Assembly: GCF_039545055.1 (NCBI RefSeq)
Contig: NZ_BAABRP010000001.1
Location: 186,001 to 250,000 of the forward strand
Origin: Deinococcus carri
GTDB lineage: Bacteria; Deinococcota; Deinococci; Deinococcales; Deinococcaceae
Direction of reading: 5' to 3'
DNA length: 64,000 nucleotides
This document shows, in pieces, positions 1 through 18,330 of the stretch. The notes beneath the pieces were generated by a model. That model searched no databases, had not been told where the DNA came from, and was given only the letters and a program-made list of their open reading frames with translations. The translations under genes and the position numbers were made by a program. Positions within the stretch are counted from its first letter, which is position 1; each line of letters begins with the position of its first letter.

Positions 1-301
1 CCTGGAAGGGGTGCTGGAGCTGCACGCCCATGAACTCCCAGTGCCCGGTGCTGGTGTCCTTGCCGGGGCTGACCTCGCGCATCCGGCCGTAACCCCCCTG
101 CACGTCTCCCGCCGGAACCGTCTGCGGGGAGGTCTGGAGGGTCGGGACCCGGCTCAGCCCCAGCCGGGCCAGGTGGGGCAGCGCCGCCGGGGCGGCCTCC
201 AGCGTGTGGTTGAGGGTGTGCGCGCCCACGTCCCCGAAGTTGGCGGCGTCGGGCAGTGCCCCCGCCCCGACGGAATCCAGCACGATGATGGTCAAGAGCA
301 T
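1..301 (-). CDS. deoB: Phosphopentomutase, N-terminal part (runs off the window)
   Basis: The first 100 codons of a gene that continues beyond base 1. The protein begins [14 protein letters not shown], followed by a [14 protein letters not shown] stretch and, near residue 85, a [10 protein letters not shown] motif. These are signature segments of prokaryotic phosphopentomutase: the N-terminal metal-binding Asp and the catalytic Thr in the DTSTGHWE motif. The family interconverts ribose/deoxyribose 1- and 5-phosphates, linking nucleoside phosphorolysis to central metabolism. That fits the nucleoside salvage genes elsewhere in the window (deoD at 20 kb, nucleoside hydrolase at 59 kb). The ATG lies six bases after a TACACT box, suggesting a leaderless transcript. 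It is divergent from the LptB-like gene. Confidence 0.93.
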   Translation of the reverse strand, partial: MLLTIIVLDSVGAGALPDAANFGDVGAHTLNHTLEAAPAALPHLARLGLSRVPTLQTSPQTVPAGDVQGGYGRMREVSPGKDTSTGHWEFMGVQLQHPFQ

Positions 302-307
302 GGGGGT

Positions 308-313
308 AGTGTA
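308..313 (-). promoter_or_regulatory. Predicted -10 box of deoB (leaderless)
   Basis: TACACT on the minus strand with a 6-nt gap to the deoB ATG at 301. No recognisable -35 or Shine-Dalgarno sequence. Confidence 0.55.
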
Positions 314-344
314 AGGCGCTGAGCGCCCGTCTGAAGGTCTCACG

Positions 345-402
345 GTCAAACCGTCTAGGGCGAGGGGAGAACCGTTCTCCTGGGACCCTCAGACGGTTTG
401 AC
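345..402. repeat. Nested palindrome in the deoB / lptB divergent intergenic region
   Basis: The outer arms GTCAAACCGTCT (345-356) and AGACGGTTTGAC (391-402) are perfect 12-bp inverted repeats. They enclose a second perfect hairpin, GGAGAA-CCG-TTCTCC (366-380). The structure sits between two divergent starts, so it is not a terminator for either gene. An operator, a cruciform or a remnant of an intergenic repeat are all possible. Confidence 0.6.
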
Positions 403-467
403 GGTCAGACGGCGGCCTCGGCCGCCTTTCGTCGCCTCTCTCACCCCCGCCAGCGGAGGCCCCGTGC

Positions 468-473
468 TACGCT
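468..473 (+). promoter_or_regulatory. Predicted -10 box of the LptB-like gene (leaderless)
   Basis: TACGCT followed by 7 nt and the GTG start at 481. Confidence 0.5.
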
Positions 474-480
474 CGCTGGC

Positions 481-1248
481 GTGACTGCCCCCGCCGCCAT
501 GCCTCCTGTCACGCCGCCCACACGTCCCGAACTGTCCGCGCAGGGCCTCAGCAAGACCTACGGCCGCCGGGCGGTGGTGCGCGGGGTGGACTTCATGGTG
601 CGGCCCGGCGAGATCGTGGCGCTGTTCGGGCCGAACGGGGCGGGGAAGACCACCACCTTCTACATGCTGGTCGGCTTTATCCGGCCGGGTGGGGGGCAGA
701 TTCAACTGGGCGAGCGCGACGTGACCCGGCTGCCCATGCACGAGCGGGCGCGGCTGGGCCTGGGGTATCTGCCGCAGGAGCCGAGCGCCTTTCGCAAGCT
801 GACGGCGCGTGACAATCTGCTCGCCATCCTCGAATACCAGAACCTCCCGCGCGCCGAGCAGGAGGCCCGCGCCGACGCGCTGCTGGCCGAGTTCGGGCTG
901 ACGCATCTGGCAAATAGCCTCGCCTACCAGCTCTCGGGTGGGGAGCGCCGCCGCCTGGAGCTGGCCCGCGCGCTCACCACCGACCCCGATTACCTCCTCC
1001 TCGACGAGCCGTTTACTGGTGTGGACCCCAAGAGCATCCGCGAGATTCAGCGGCTGATCCGCGAGCTGCGCGACCGCCGGGGCATCGGCGTCTTTATCAC
1101 TGACCACAACGTGCGCGAGACGATTGCCCTGACCGACCGGGTGTACCTGATGTTCGACGGGGAAGTGAAGTTTCAGGGCACGCCGCAGGAGTTCGCGGCC
1201 GACGAGGACGTGCGCCGCCACTACCTCGGCGACGACTTCGAACTGTAA
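481..1248 (+). CDS. lptB: LptB-like ABC transporter ATP-binding protein
   Basis: A 255-aa ABC ATPase with all motifs intact: Walker A GPNGAGKT (residues 50-57), Q-loop near Q99, signature LSGGE (151-155), Walker B YLLLDEP with catalytic Glu176, and H-loop His209. The sequence around the motifs ([24 protein letters not shown]) matches the LptB subfamily, which in LPS-bearing bacteria powers export of lipopolysaccharide through LptFG and LptA-D. No permease subunits lie next to it. Deinococcus is reported to lack typical LPS, so the cargo is unknown and may be another outer-envelope lipid or glycan. The start is GTG at 481, seven bases after a TACGCT box, not the internal ATG at codon 7. The gene ends 17 bp before the DUF3084 gene, so the two are probably cotranscribed. 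Confidence 0.88.
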   Translation: MTAPAAMPPVTPPTRPELSAQGLSKTYGRRAVVRGVDFMVRPGEIVALFGPNGAGKTTTFYMLVGFIRPGGGQIQLGERDVTRLPMHERARLGLGYLPQEPSAFRKLTARDNLLAILEYQNLPRAEQEARADALLAEFGLTHLANSLAYQLSGGERRRLELARALTTDPDYLLLDEPFTGVDPKSIREIQRLIRELRDRRGIGVFITDHNVRETIALTDRVYLMFDGEVKFQGTPQEFAADEDVRRHYLGDDFEL

Positions 1249-1265
1249 GGAGGGAGGAGACCCCG

Positions 1266-3017
<1,752 letters not shown>

Positions 3018-3041
3018 GGGCGGGAAGCTCGCGTCCCGCTC

Positions 3042-3047
3042 TATCCT
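3042..3047 (+). promoter_or_regulatory. Predicted -10 box of the solute-binding protein gene
   Basis: TATCCT followed by 6 nt and the ATG at 3054. It lies in the 36-bp gap after the DUF3084 gene. Confidence 0.45.
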
Positions 3048-3053
3048 CTGACC

Positions 3054-4247
3054 ATGCGCCGCCTGCTGCTGCCCCTGTCCCTGCTGCTCGCCTCCGCCCA
3101 GGCTGCGCCCGTGCGCATCGAGTTCTGGCACGCGATGGACGGCGTGCAGAACACGGTCGCCGGGTATGCCCAGGCCTTTAACCGCTCCCAGTCGCAGTAC
3201 GAGGTGGTGCCCCGCTCGCTGGGCAACTACCGTGAGCTGCTGCCGCAATTCCAGGCGGCGCTGAAGGCCGGGAACCCGCCCGCCCTGGTGCAGGTCGAGT
3301 TCACGCAGTTTCCCCGGCTGGTGGAAGGCGGCCAGCTGGCGGACCTCTCGCGCCTCACCGATGCCCTCCCCGCCGCCCTGACGCGCGACCTGTACGCGCC
3401 GGTCTGGCGGGCGGGCGAGGTGGGGGGCAAACGCTACGGCCTGCCCTGGAATGTCAGCGTGCCGGTGCTGATGTACAACGCGGGCGCACTCCGCAAGGCC
3501 GGAGTCAGCGCGCCGCAGACCTGGGCCGACCTGGAAGCGCTCAGCCGTCAGCTCGCGGTGGGGGGCCGCCGTCCCCTGGTCGCCGCCGCCGACGCCTGGA
3601 CCTTCGAGGCGAACGTCACCTCGCGCGGCGGGCAACTGGTCGTGAACGGGCAACCTAACCTCAACGGCCCGGAGGCGGTGGAGGCCCTCACCCAGCTGGC
3701 CCGCATGAGTGCGGCAGGCCAGGCGCAGCCGCGCCGGTTGTCCGAGGCGACCCGCGCGGCCTTCGACTTCGCCCGCGGGCAGAATCTGTTCGTGCCCGCC
3801 AGCGTCGCCAACTGGACCGACGCGCGCAAACTGCCCTTCTTCCAGCTGGGGATTGCCCCCTTTCCCTGCGAGAAGGCTGGGGCCTGCACCGTGCCGCTGG
3901 GCGGGGCACATCTCGCCGTGCCGCGCGGGGCGAGTGCGGCCGAGCAGGCCGGGGCGGTCGCCTTCTGGCAGTTCCTGCTGGACCCTGCCCGCCTGGCCGA
4001 CTGGGTCAAGACCACCGCTTACGCCCCGCCCCGCCGCAGCGTGACGCCCCTGCTGAATGACTGGTACGCGAAGAACCCACAGCTCCGCGCCGCCCACGCC
4101 CAGCTCGACCGCGCCGTGCCCCGCCCCACCGTCCCCGACTACGGCGAGTGGACCGCGTACCTCGAAGACGCCATCAGCCAAGCGACCACCGGCAAGCTGA
4201 GCGCGAAGGCCGCCCTGGACGAGGCGCAGCGGAGGGCGCAGCGGTAG
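3054..4247 (+). CDS. Extracellular sugar-type solute-binding protein (UgpB-like), orphan
   Basis: 397 aa. An N-terminal signal peptide (RRLLLPLSLLLASAQA, cleavage near residue 18) precedes a family-1 extracellular solute-binding fold. Recognisable segments are VRIEFWHAMDG, a typical opening of glycerol-3-phosphate and sugar binding proteins, then YGLPWNVSVPVLMYN and GGAHLAVPRGA. The pattern is closest to UgpB-like proteins, which bind glycerol-3-phosphate diesters or oligosaccharides in the periplasm and deliver them to an ABC importer. No permease genes are adjacent on this strand. The mal-type permeases downstream are on the opposite strand and have their own binding protein. The ligand is therefore unknown. 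Confidence 0.85.
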   Translation: MRRLLLPLSLLLASAQAAPVRIEFWHAMDGVQNTVAGYAQAFNRSQSQYEVVPRSLGNYRELLPQFQAALKAGNPPALVQVEFTQFPRLVEGGQLADLSRLTDALPAALTRDLYAPVWRAGEVGGKRYGLPWNVSVPVLMYNAGALRKAGVSAPQTWADLEALSRQLAVGGRRPLVAAADAWTFEANVTSRGGQLVVNGQPNLNGPEAVEALTQLARMSAAGQAQPRRLSEATRAAFDFARGQNLFVPASVANWTDARKLPFFQLGIAPFPCEKAGACTVPLGGAHLAVPRGASAAEQAGAVAFWQFLLDPARLADWVKTTAYAPPRRSVTPLLNDWYAKNPQLRAAHAQLDRAVPRPTVPDYGEWTAYLEDAISQATTGKLSAKAALDEAQRRAQR

Positions 4248-4256
4248 CAAAGGAAA

Positions 4257-4285
4257 CAGGACCGCTTCACCTGGAGCGGTCCCTG
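4257..4285 (+). terminator. Hairpin after the solute-binding protein gene
   Basis: The stem CAGGACCGCT / AGCGGTCCCTG (one bulged C) has an 8-nt loop and begins 10 bp after the stop codon. No T-run follows, so intrinsic termination is only possible. Confidence 0.5.
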
Positions 4286-4310
4286 TCTGGGGTAATGAGC
4301 TATGAGCGTT

Positions 4311-4370
4311 GAGCTATGAACGGGCACCCGGAAGCATCTGCTGTGGCATCAGCCCTCTTGTTCATAGCTC
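4311..4370. repeat. Intergenic palindrome of the AGCTATGA type
   Basis: GAGCTATGAA (4311-4320) and TTCATAGCTC (4361-4370) are perfect 10-bp inverted repeats. A direct copy, TGAGCTATGAGC, precedes the first arm. Related palindromes occur at 27724-27797 and 36171-36217. Confidence 0.6.
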
Positions 4371-4371
4371 A

Positions 4372-4494
4372 TACCAAATTGCGATGATTCCTTTGAATCA
4401 TCCGAGCGGAGCGAGTGGCAAAAAGGACGGGGTTGCGGCGATGGACGGACATCTGGCGCTTTCCCAGATGTCCGGGAATCAGAGCAATCCCGTA
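4372..4494. mobile_element. MITE-like element, hairpin family (copy 1, 123 bp)
   Basis: The ends TACCAAATT and AATCCCGTA form imperfect terminal inverted repeats. They are flanked by TCA on both sides (4369-4371 and 4495-4497), a probable 3-bp target duplication. Inside are two hairpins: GATGATTC-CTTT-GAATCATC near the left end and GGACATCTGG with CCAGATGTCC around a CGCTTTC loop near the right. The element has no coding capacity and lies between two convergent genes. Confidence 0.7.
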
Positions 4495-4520
4495 TCAGAG
4501 CTTACCGCTCACCGCTTTTT

Positions 4521-5372
<852 letters not shown>

Positions 5373-5382
5373 GCCAGCCCCC

Positions 5383-6330
<948 letters not shown>

Positions 6331-6350
6331 GCGGGGAAGCCTCCGGGGGA

Positions 6351-6383
6351 GAGAACAAAAAGTGCCCCCACATCCGGGGGCAC
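6351..6383 (-). terminator. Rho-independent terminator between malE and malF
   Basis: On the minus strand the perfect 8-bp stem GTGCCCCC / GGGGGCAC (6362-6383) with a 6-nt loop is followed by TTTTTG. It lies 46 bp after the malE stop and 21 bp before the malF start, so read-through would tune the ratio of binding protein to permease. Confidence 0.85.
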
Positions 6384-6420
6384 CTGAAAGCAGCGGGCAC
6401 AGCGCCAGAAGGGACGGCCG

Positions 6421-7692
<1,272 letters not shown>

Positions 7693-7734
7693 GCATCCCC
7701 CCTATGGCCCATGTTGGGCCTGTTTCAAGCTTGC

Positions 7735-7746
7735 GGAAGCGTTTCC
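7735..7746. promoter_or_regulatory. LacI-family operator upstream of malE
   Basis: GGAAGCGTTTCC is a near-perfect palindrome with a central CG, the core recognised by LacI/GalR-type sugar repressors such as MalR. It lies 43 bp upstream of the malE start, next to an A/T-rich stretch (7752-7764) that may hold the promoter. No LacI-type gene is in the window, so the regulator would act from elsewhere. Confidence 0.65.
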
Positions 7747-7887
7747 ACCACAAGTTAAAAATGGTGAACGCAGGCTACACCCGGCCCCCAGGCCTGTCAA
7801 TCTGCGGCTGCCCGGCGGCTGTGGCGTGCGTTCCAGGGCTGGCGGCTGTTCTGTGAGGGCTACTGGCCTCGGGTTGGCGGTACAGCC

Positions 7888-9636
<1,749 letters not shown>

Positions 9637-9644
9637 AAGAGGGA

Positions 9645-9650
9645 AGTATA
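9645..9650 (-). promoter_or_regulatory. Predicted -10 box of the AlbA_2 gene
   Basis: TATACT with an 8-nt gap to the GTG at 9636. This supports that start over internal candidates. Confidence 0.55.
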
Positions 9651-9681
9651 AGGGCAGCGGCCAGTTCTCAGTGGTCAGCTC

Positions 9682-10128
9682 TCAGCCGTCAGCCCCCGCT
9701 CCCACGACCCTCCCCGCCCAGAACCGCTCCAGCCCGGCGACCTTGCCCGCGCCGTCCAGCCACACCAGCGCGACCCGCGCGCCCGTGCCCCACAGCACCG
9801 CCGCTTGGCCGAAATCGTTTCCCCAGGCCACGGCCTGAGACAGCTGTGCGCCGGGAATCAGCAGGGCTTCCTCGCGCCACTGGCCCTCGCCGTTATGGGC
9901 GGGGAGGGGAGAGAAACCCCCGGCACGGACGCGGGCGAGCAGGTCGGCCGCGTCCTGGGCGTTGGTGGCCTGGAGTGCCCGCGCAGCCCCCGGATTCCAG
10001 GCGGTGACGATGGCCCACGGGCCACGCGCCCAGGAGGGAGCCGGCCTCCGCCGCTCCTTCAGCCGGAAGCGCTCCTGGGCGGTGCCGTAGGTGGTGCCCA
10101 GAAAGGCGGCGCGCAGCCCGGCGCTCAC
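9682..10128 (-). CDS. DUF3293 domain protein
   Basis: 148 aa. The segments AIVTAWNPG, an Asn-Ala run before [10 protein letters not shown], then [12 protein letters not shown] and FGQAAVLW match the DUF3293 family, small proteins of unknown function. The start is taken as GTG at 10128, because its GTGA overlaps the TGA stop of the preceding gene by 4 bp and the upstream part of the open frame has no family similarity. Third gene of the truD cluster. The end lies just before a CAGCGGTCAGC-type repeat stretch. Confidence 0.75.
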   Translation of the reverse strand: MSAGLRAAFLGTTYGTAQERFRLKERRRPAPSWARGPWAIVTAWNPGAARALQATNAQDAADLLARVRAGGFSPLPAHNGEGQWREEALLIPGAQLSQAVAWGNDFGQAAVLWGTGARVALVWLDGAGKVAGLERFWAGRVVGAGADG

Positions 10129-10504
10129 GGACGGGCGACGGTGGCGTCCACATTGAGCAGTTGCATGTCGCGGAAACGCAGGGTGATCTTCACGTGCTGT
10201 CCGGCGCGGAACTCGCCCGCGACGGCGATGCGGTAGGGCGTGTCGGCATTGACCAGCAGGGTGCCGGGCACCGGGATGGTGCTCACGCCCTCGCAGCGCG
10301 GCGTGCATTTCAGCAGGCGGGCGCGGCCCTGGCCGCTCCACACGCCGGTCAGCTCGTCGTCCACCCGGGCCAGGATGCGGCCTTCCAGCACCGCCCCCCC
10401 GAACGAGGGCCGCAGCCCCACCTGGGCGGCGGGCAGGCGGGCGGCCAGGGCGGCCCCCAGCAGGGCCAGCAGCGCCGCCGGTCCCGCCCACCTCATGCGG
10501 CCCC

Positions 10505-10508
<4 letters not shown>
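10125..10508 (-). CDS. Hypothetical exported protein
   Basis: 127 aa with an N-terminal hydrophobic signal or anchor ([22 protein letters not shown]) and a beta-rich remainder. The remainder has one Cys pair (KCTPRC) and ends in [24 protein letters not shown] do not recognise a family. The ATG at 10508 overlaps the truD stop codon as ATGA, so translation is probably coupled to truD. The downstream DUF3293 gene overlaps it by 4 bp. Confidence 0.7.
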
Positions 10509-11593
<1,085 letters not shown>

Positions 11594-11624
11594 ACGCCAG
11601 CCCGTGCCGGACGGCGTGAGAGGG

Positions 11625-11665
11625 AAAAAAGCGGAGGGGCGACCTCCCCGGTGGAAGGTCGCCCC
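11625..11665 (-). terminator. Rho-independent terminator of the PpiC gene
   Basis: The 10-bp perfect stem GGGGCGACCT / AGGTCGCCCC (11636-11665) is followed on the minus strand by a short CTCCGC spacer and a T6 run. It lies 18 bp after the stop codon of the peptidyl-prolyl isomerase gene. Confidence 0.85.
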
Positions 11666-11682
11666 TGGAGGGGGAAAGCGGC

Positions 11683-13626
11683 TTAGCGGGTGGCCGGTTC
11701 CGGCGTGGTGGCCGGGGCGCTGCTGCCGGTCTGGCCGCTGCTCTGACCCGCGCCGGTGCTGCCCTGCTCCGCGCTGCCCTGCCCAGCGCCCCCCGGTGTG
11801 ACCGGGTTCGCCGGAGCCGGGGTCTTGGGGGTGGCCGCCGCCACGCGCTTCTCCTGGGCGGCCAGCACCTTCTGGAGGTTGTTCACGGGCTTCAGGGCGG
11901 CGACTTCCTTCGCCAGGTAGGCGTGGCCGACCTCGCCGCGCTTCTGGGCCAGCACCTGCTCCCGAATCCGGTCACGGACCTCGGCCAGCGGCTGCACGGC
12001 GGCGCGCTTGAGGTCGGTCACGTAGGCGACCGAGTAGCGGTTGCCCACCTTCACCACGTCGCTGAGGCTGCCCTCACCGGCGGTGCGCAGGTCCTTGGCG
12101 GTGAACACGGCGGCTTCGAGGGCCGGATTGAGGGTGCCGGGGGCCTCGGGCGTGCCCGGCTGCACCTCGCCGCGCTCGCTGACGGTGCCGCCCGCCTTGG
12201 ACGCCGCCGCCACGAAGTCGCCCTGGCCGTTCCAGCCCTGGCGGAAGGCGAGCGCGGCCGCACGGTCCGCGAAGCTGGCCTCGCTGACGGTGGCGCTGGC
12301 GGGCGTCTCGAACAGCTTGGCGTTCTGGAGGTAGAACTTCTGCACATCGGCGTCGCTGACTTTCACGTCACGCGCACCGTAGGCGGCCAGCGCGGCGGCG
12401 AGTTCCTGGCGGGTGCCCACCAGGGGCAGCTTCTTTTGCCCCACGATGGTGGGGGCCGCGTAGCCGTCGATCAGCTGCTCCACCACCTGCGGCTTGAGGA
12501 TGCTGTTGGCGAGCTGCGCCACCTGCTCGGCGGGCACCTGCCCCATCAGGTTGGCGAACTGCTCGTTGCCCGCGACCTGCGCCACCACGTCCGAGTAGGG
12601 GACATTCTGGCCGGCCACGCTGGCGACCGCCGGGTTCTCGGTCTTCCAGTTGGGATCGATCACCTCGATCTTGGCCCCGCGCTCCAGGCCCGTCACCCAC
12701 TGTTCCAGGGCGGCGTCCTTTTTCTGCTTGGTCACGGCGGTCACGGCGTCGGCCCTGGCCTGCGCGAAGGGCTTGGTAGCGGGCGGCAGGTACTTCTCGA
12801 CCTTCACGATGTAGAACTTGCCGCCGCTGGGCACCACGTCGGTCACGCCGCCCTGGGTCAGGGCAAAGGCCGCCGTGCCGACCTCGCTGGGCAGGGCCAC
12901 CTGCGCCACGGGGCGGGGGCTGCCGTTTTCGAGGGGACCGAGCGCGCCGCCGCGGTCCTTGAACTCGGTGCTGTTCTGGCCGGCCAGCTGCGCGAAGTCC
13001 GCGCCGCTCCGCACCTGCGCGAGCAGGCTCTTGGCCTTGGCCTCGTCGCTGACCACGATCTCGCGGCCCACGATGCGGGCGTCGGTCTGGAAGCCCTGGG
13101 GGTTCAGGTCGTAGTACATCCGCGCCTCGGCATCGGTGGCCGGCGGCACGGCCTTCTGGAGCGCCTCGATCTTGCGGTTCACGGCCAGTTGGTCGCGGGT
13201 CTGCTGCCGGAAGGCCGAATCGGTCAGGCCCGCCTGTTGCAGTGCGTCCGTCCAGGCCTTGTTGTCGGTGAGGTTGTTCTGCTCGCGGACCTTTTTGACC
13301 TCTGCGTTCACGTCGGCGCGGCTCACGTCGATGTCGGTCGCCGCCTGCGTGACCAGCGCCTGGCGCACCTTCTGCGCGACCACCAGGGTCTTGAAGTCGT
13401 CGGCCAGCAGGCCACTGTCGACGCTGCTCAGCACCGGGACGCTGCGGCGCACCGCCTCAAGTTCCTCGGCGGTCACGGTCTGGCCGTTGACCTTCAGCGC
13501 GGGCGTGCCCTTGGTCTGGCTGCCGAACATGGAGCCGAGATTGGGCGTGAACTGGTAGGCCATCCCGACCACCAGCAGCAGTGCGAGAACGCCCAGCAGG
13601 ACGTTCACGGCCTTCTTGTTCTTCAC
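11683..13626 (-). CDS. PpiC/SurA-type peptidyl-prolyl isomerase, membrane anchored (PpiD-like)
   Basis: 647 aa. One N-terminal helix ([20 protein letters not shown]) anchors the protein. A SurA_N-like helical chaperone region follows (about 40-170, [20 protein letters not shown]). A parvulin PPIC domain comes next (about 175-285: [46 protein letters not shown]). A second, degenerate parvulin-like region lies at about 440-570. The tail is low-complexity Ala/Pro/Thr/Gly/Ser. Proteins of this plan fold exported envelope proteins at the outer face of the inner membrane. GTG start at 13626 behind a clear GGAAGGAGA Shine-Dalgarno; leadered, unlike many neighbours. Divergent from tRNA-Arg with only 40 bp between. 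Confidence 0.87.
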   Translation of the reverse strand: MKNKKAVNVLLGVLALLLVVGMAYQFTPNLGSMFGSQTKGTPALKVNGQTVTAEELEAVRRSVPVLSSVDSGLLADDFKTLVVAQKVRQALVTQAATDIDVSRADVNAEVKKVREQNNLTDNKAWTDALQQAGLTDSAFRQQTRDQLAVNRKIEALQKAVPPATDAEARMYYDLNPQGFQTDARIVGREIVVSDEAKAKSLLAQVRSGADFAQLAGQNSTEFKDRGGALGPLENGSPRPVAQVALPSEVGTAAFALTQGGVTDVVPSGGKFYIVKVEKYLPPATKPFAQARADAVTAVTKQKKDAALEQWVTGLERGAKIEVIDPNWKTENPAVASVAGQNVPYSDVVAQVAGNEQFANLMGQVPAEQVAQLANSILKPQVVEQLIDGYAAPTIVGQKKLPLVGTRQELAAALAAYGARDVKVSDADVQKFYLQNAKLFETPASATVSEASFADRAAALAFRQGWNGQGDFVAAASKAGGTVSERGEVQPGTPEAPGTLNPALEAAVFTAKDLRTAGEGSLSDVVKVGNRYSVAYVTDLKRAAVQPLAEVRDRIREQVLAQKRGEVGHAYLAKEVAALKPVNNLQKVLAAQEKRVAAATPKTPAPANPVTPGGAGQGSAEQGSTGAGQSSGQTGSSAPATTPEPATR

Positions 13627-13661
13627 TTGATCTCCTTCCGAGTGCGTGCTACGTTACCTGG

Positions 13662-13744
<83 letters not shown>

Positions 13745-13755
13745 CCACCCTCAAG

Positions 13756-13783
13756 ACGCCACCCGGACGGGTGGTGTTTTTGT
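13756..13783 (+). terminator. Terminator of tRNA-Arg
   Basis: Stem ACGCCACCC / GGGTGGTGT (one mismatch) with a 4-nt loop, followed by TTTTTGTT; 13 bp after the CCA end. Confidence 0.85.
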
Positions 13784-13947
13784 TGGCTGCGCCCATGCGG
13801 TCAGCACAGGCGCGGCGGGTGTGAGGGACCGGCTCTGAAGGCACACGCGGGCGATTCTAGCACGCGCCCCTGGGGCCGCATGAAGTCAAAAATAGCGTCC
13901 TGCGCGAGCTTTTCCGCCTCGTTCTCATCTTGGGCGTGCCGCCGCGC

Positions 13948-13953
13948 TACCCT
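13948..13953 (+). promoter_or_regulatory. Predicted -10 box of the SIS-domain gene
   Basis: TACCCT followed by 6 nt and the ATG at 13960. It argues for this ATG over the in-frame ATG 30 bp upstream. Confidence 0.5.
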
Positions 13954-13959
13954 GGGGAC

Positions 13960-14985
13960 ATGAACCTGCTTTCCCTTCTGGAAGAGCTGCCCGGCAGCTA
14001 TGCGGGGCCGGTCCAGCCCGAACCCGGTCCCCACGGTCTGATCGGGGTGGGCGAGGGTGCCCTGGCCGCCCACCTGGCCGCCACGCTGGTGCCCGCCACC
14101 CTGGTGAGGGGCGGCACGCAGTTCGTGGTGTCGAGTGCCGACGCGGGGGACGCCGCGCGCGACTATGCGGACCTGGCCGAGGTGGCGGGCGCGGCCGTGC
14201 GCCGGGTCAGCACCGGCGGCAGCGCGGGGGAGGTGGACGTGCTGGTGCCGGGCGGCGTCACCGTGACGTACCACGCCGCGCAGTACCTCGCGCACGCGAG
14301 CGGGCACGCGGACCAGGCGGAGGAGGCCGAACGGCTGCTCGCTGCCCTCCGCGACCGCTGCGCCCCCCACCTCCTGGAAGGCAACCCCGCCCGCGACCTG
14401 GCCTGGACACTGTGGGGCCGCGTGCCGCTGCTGCTGGCCGCCGAGGGGGCCGAGGCCCTCCCACACGCCTGGCAGTCGCTGCTGGGGCGGGTGGGCAAGA
14501 CGCTGGCCGTGCCGCTGCTGGGGGACCCGCTCGCGGTGGTCACCGGGGCCTTCGAGGCGCAGCACGAGAAGGGCGACGCCAAGGTGGCCCTGTTCCTGGG
14601 CGACACCGACCCCACGCTCGACGTCGCGCGCGAGGTCCTCGAAACGCGCATCGACGAGGTCCTGCACGTCCCCGCCCCGGAGGGCGGCAACCCCCAGCAC
14701 CCCAACGGCTACGCCGCGCAGCTCGCCCTGTGGTATTTCGGCGCGTGGGTCGCCGCGTATCTGGCCGAGCGCTACGGCCTGGAGGCGGGCGACCCGCCCA
14801 TGCTCGCCCGCGCCCAGGCGGCCCTGGCCGGGGACACCGGTCCCGACGCCCTCACGGCTCCCCTGGGAGGCGAGGACGTGCGCCGCACCGAGCTGGTGCG
14901 CGACTGGCGCGAGAACCGCCCGGACGAAGGTGAGGAGGAGGACTACGACGAGGACCTGGACGAGGACAACCCCGAGGAGGACTGA
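13960..14985 (+). CDS. SIS-domain protein, phosphoglucose/phosphomannose isomerase-like
   Basis: 341 aa. The N-terminal SIS (sugar isomerase) region begins ELPGSYAGPVQPEP and contains LIGVGEGALAAHLAA, a glycine-rich phosphosugar-binding segment. The C-terminal part (about 185-310) resembles the bact-PGI_C domain, with LAWTLWGRVPLLLA, HEKGDAKVALFLGD and NGYAAQLALWYFGAWVAAYLAERYGLEAGDPP. The last 17 residues are a highly acidic Asp/Glu tail. By family it would interconvert fructose-6-phosphate with glucose-6- or mannose-6-phosphate. Conserved catalytic residues cannot be confirmed by eye, so enzymatic activity is inferred. Single-gene unit. Confidence 0.75.
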   Translation: MNLLSLLEELPGSYAGPVQPEPGPHGLIGVGEGALAAHLAATLVPATLVRGGTQFVVSSADAGDAARDYADLAEVAGAAVRRVSTGGSAGEVDVLVPGGVTVTYHAAQYLAHASGHADQAEEAERLLAALRDRCAPHLLEGNPARDLAWTLWGRVPLLLAAEGAEALPHAWQSLLGRVGKTLAVPLLGDPLAVVTGAFEAQHEKGDAKVALFLGDTDPTLDVAREVLETRIDEVLHVPAPEGGNPQHPNGYAAQLALWYFGAWVAAYLAERYGLEAGDPPMLARAQAALAGDTGPDALTAPLGGEDVRRTELVRDWRENRPDEGEEEDYDEDLDEDNPEED

Positions 14986-14994
14986 CACGGGATG

Positions 14995-15145
14995 GCGTTG
15001 ATTCCTGGGAACTGACCTAGCGAACTGGACAGCTCCGAGGGAGAGCGAGTGGTACTACCGGTGGCAGGACAGGCAAGCGGCCACCGCTGAGCCTCGGACT
15101 ACATCAAATCCGGCGCTCTCCCGGATGTTCCGAAATCAGAGCAGG
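14995..15145. mobile_element. Degenerate MITE-like element, hairpin family
   Basis: Shares with the 4372 copy the GTTGATTCCTGGGAAC-type left hairpin region, the TCCGAGGGAGAGCGAGTGG block and a right part reading CCGGCGCTCTCCCGGATGTT then GAAATCAGAGCA. The terminal TACGG motifs are not preserved, so the borders are approximate. The right end overlaps the last codons of the 79-aa ORF. Confidence 0.5.
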
Positions 15146-15375
15146 CTGGCGGGGAGGCCGCCGGGCTGCTGCGCTAGCGCCCGCGCCAGCCGGATAACTT
15201 CCGTCAGGGCCGCCCCGGAATGAACCGAGGCGAGAAACTGCTCACTCAGGCGCTGGCCCTCCCCGACGGTCCTGGCCTCCTCGGGCAGGCGGAGCAGGGC
15301 CTCCGCGACCTCGCGCCGTGCCTGACAGCGCAGCTCGAAGAGATCGGGAAGCGGTCGTTCGGCGGGCAACATCAT
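15136..15375 (-). CDS. Small hypothetical protein
   Basis: 79 aa, rich in Leu, Arg, Glu and Ala, predicted mostly alpha-helical (FELRCQARREVAEALLRLPEE). No family recognised. Codon use is compatible with coding, but there is no clear Shine-Dalgarno and the C-terminal codons lie in the decayed end of a repeat element, so it may be spurious. Confidence 0.4.
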   Translation of the reverse strand: MMLPAERPLPDLFELRCQARREVAEALLRLPEEARTVGEGQRLSEQFLASVHSGAALTEVIRLARALAQQPGGLPASLL

Positions 15376-15484
15376 GCCCTGATCATGCCGGCGAACAACT
15401 GACGCGCCTCTGACAGGCCGCGAGGCTCAGGTCAGGCTCAAGGCAGGGTGGCCCGGCATGAGAGACGGCAAGCGCCACACCGGC
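15376..15484. other. Intergenic stretch without a recognisable feature
   Basis: The rest of the 384-bp gap upstream of the recJ 3' end is filled by the two abutting elements at 15488-15759. In this first part I see no gene, promoter or terminator. Confidence 0.5.
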
Positions 15485-15487
15485 TCA

Positions 15488-15620
15488 TACTGATTCCGAT
15501 TGAAGGGGGTTGAGAACACCCGGAAATCCGACCAGAGGGAGAAGGAACAAGGGCGGATTTCGGGAGATGGATGAACAGGCGGTGCCCTCCCGACTGTTCA
15601 GGAATTGGACAGAATCCGTA
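15488..15620. mobile_element. MITE-like element, GGGAGAAGGA family (copy 1, 133 bp)
   Basis: The ends TACTGATTCCGATTG and GGACAGAATCCGTA form imperfect inverted repeats. TCA flanks it on both sides (15485-15487 and 15621-15623). The internal block CCGACCAGAGGGAGAAGGA is shared with the element at 35396-35527. Its right-hand TCA is also the left-hand flank of the next element. Confidence 0.65.
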
Positions 15621-15623
15621 TCA

Positions 15624-15759
15624 GATGAGATTAAGTTGATTCGCTGATATTGAGATGACTTATCTGCCCCCTCTCCCCCTGCGGGAGAGGGCTGGGGAGA
15701 GGGGGCGACCGGGCAGCTTGCACGCTTCCCGGATGCCAAGGACTCATTTTAACTCCGTA
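15624..15759. mobile_element. MITE-like element, CCCCCTCTCC family (copy 1, 136 bp)
   Basis: Homologous throughout to the 157-bp copies at 45303-45459 and 59821-59977 but lacking a 21-bp internal block (TGACTCGTAGAGCTGCGCAGC). Right end AACTCCGTA. Flanking TCA at 15621-15623 and 15760-15762. The right-hand TCA is the complement of the recJ stop codon. Confidence 0.75.
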
Positions 15760-18239
<2,480 letters not shown>

Positions 18240-18245
18240 GGGCAC

Positions 18246-18251
18246 AGTCTA
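18246..18251 (-). promoter_or_regulatory. Predicted -10 box of lapA-recJ
   Basis: TAGACT with a 6-nt gap to the ATG at 18239. Confidence 0.55.
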
Positions 18252-18330
18252 GAGCATTTGTCTGGGAGCGTCCTTCTTTTTGCCCGCACAGCAGGGAGAA
18301 AGGGGCCGCTGGGGTGTCTTACCGGCACAG

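Noticed and set aside
11..322. Plus-strand open frame at the window start
   Set aside because: It is the antisense of deoB, whose protein has clear family motifs on the minus strand.
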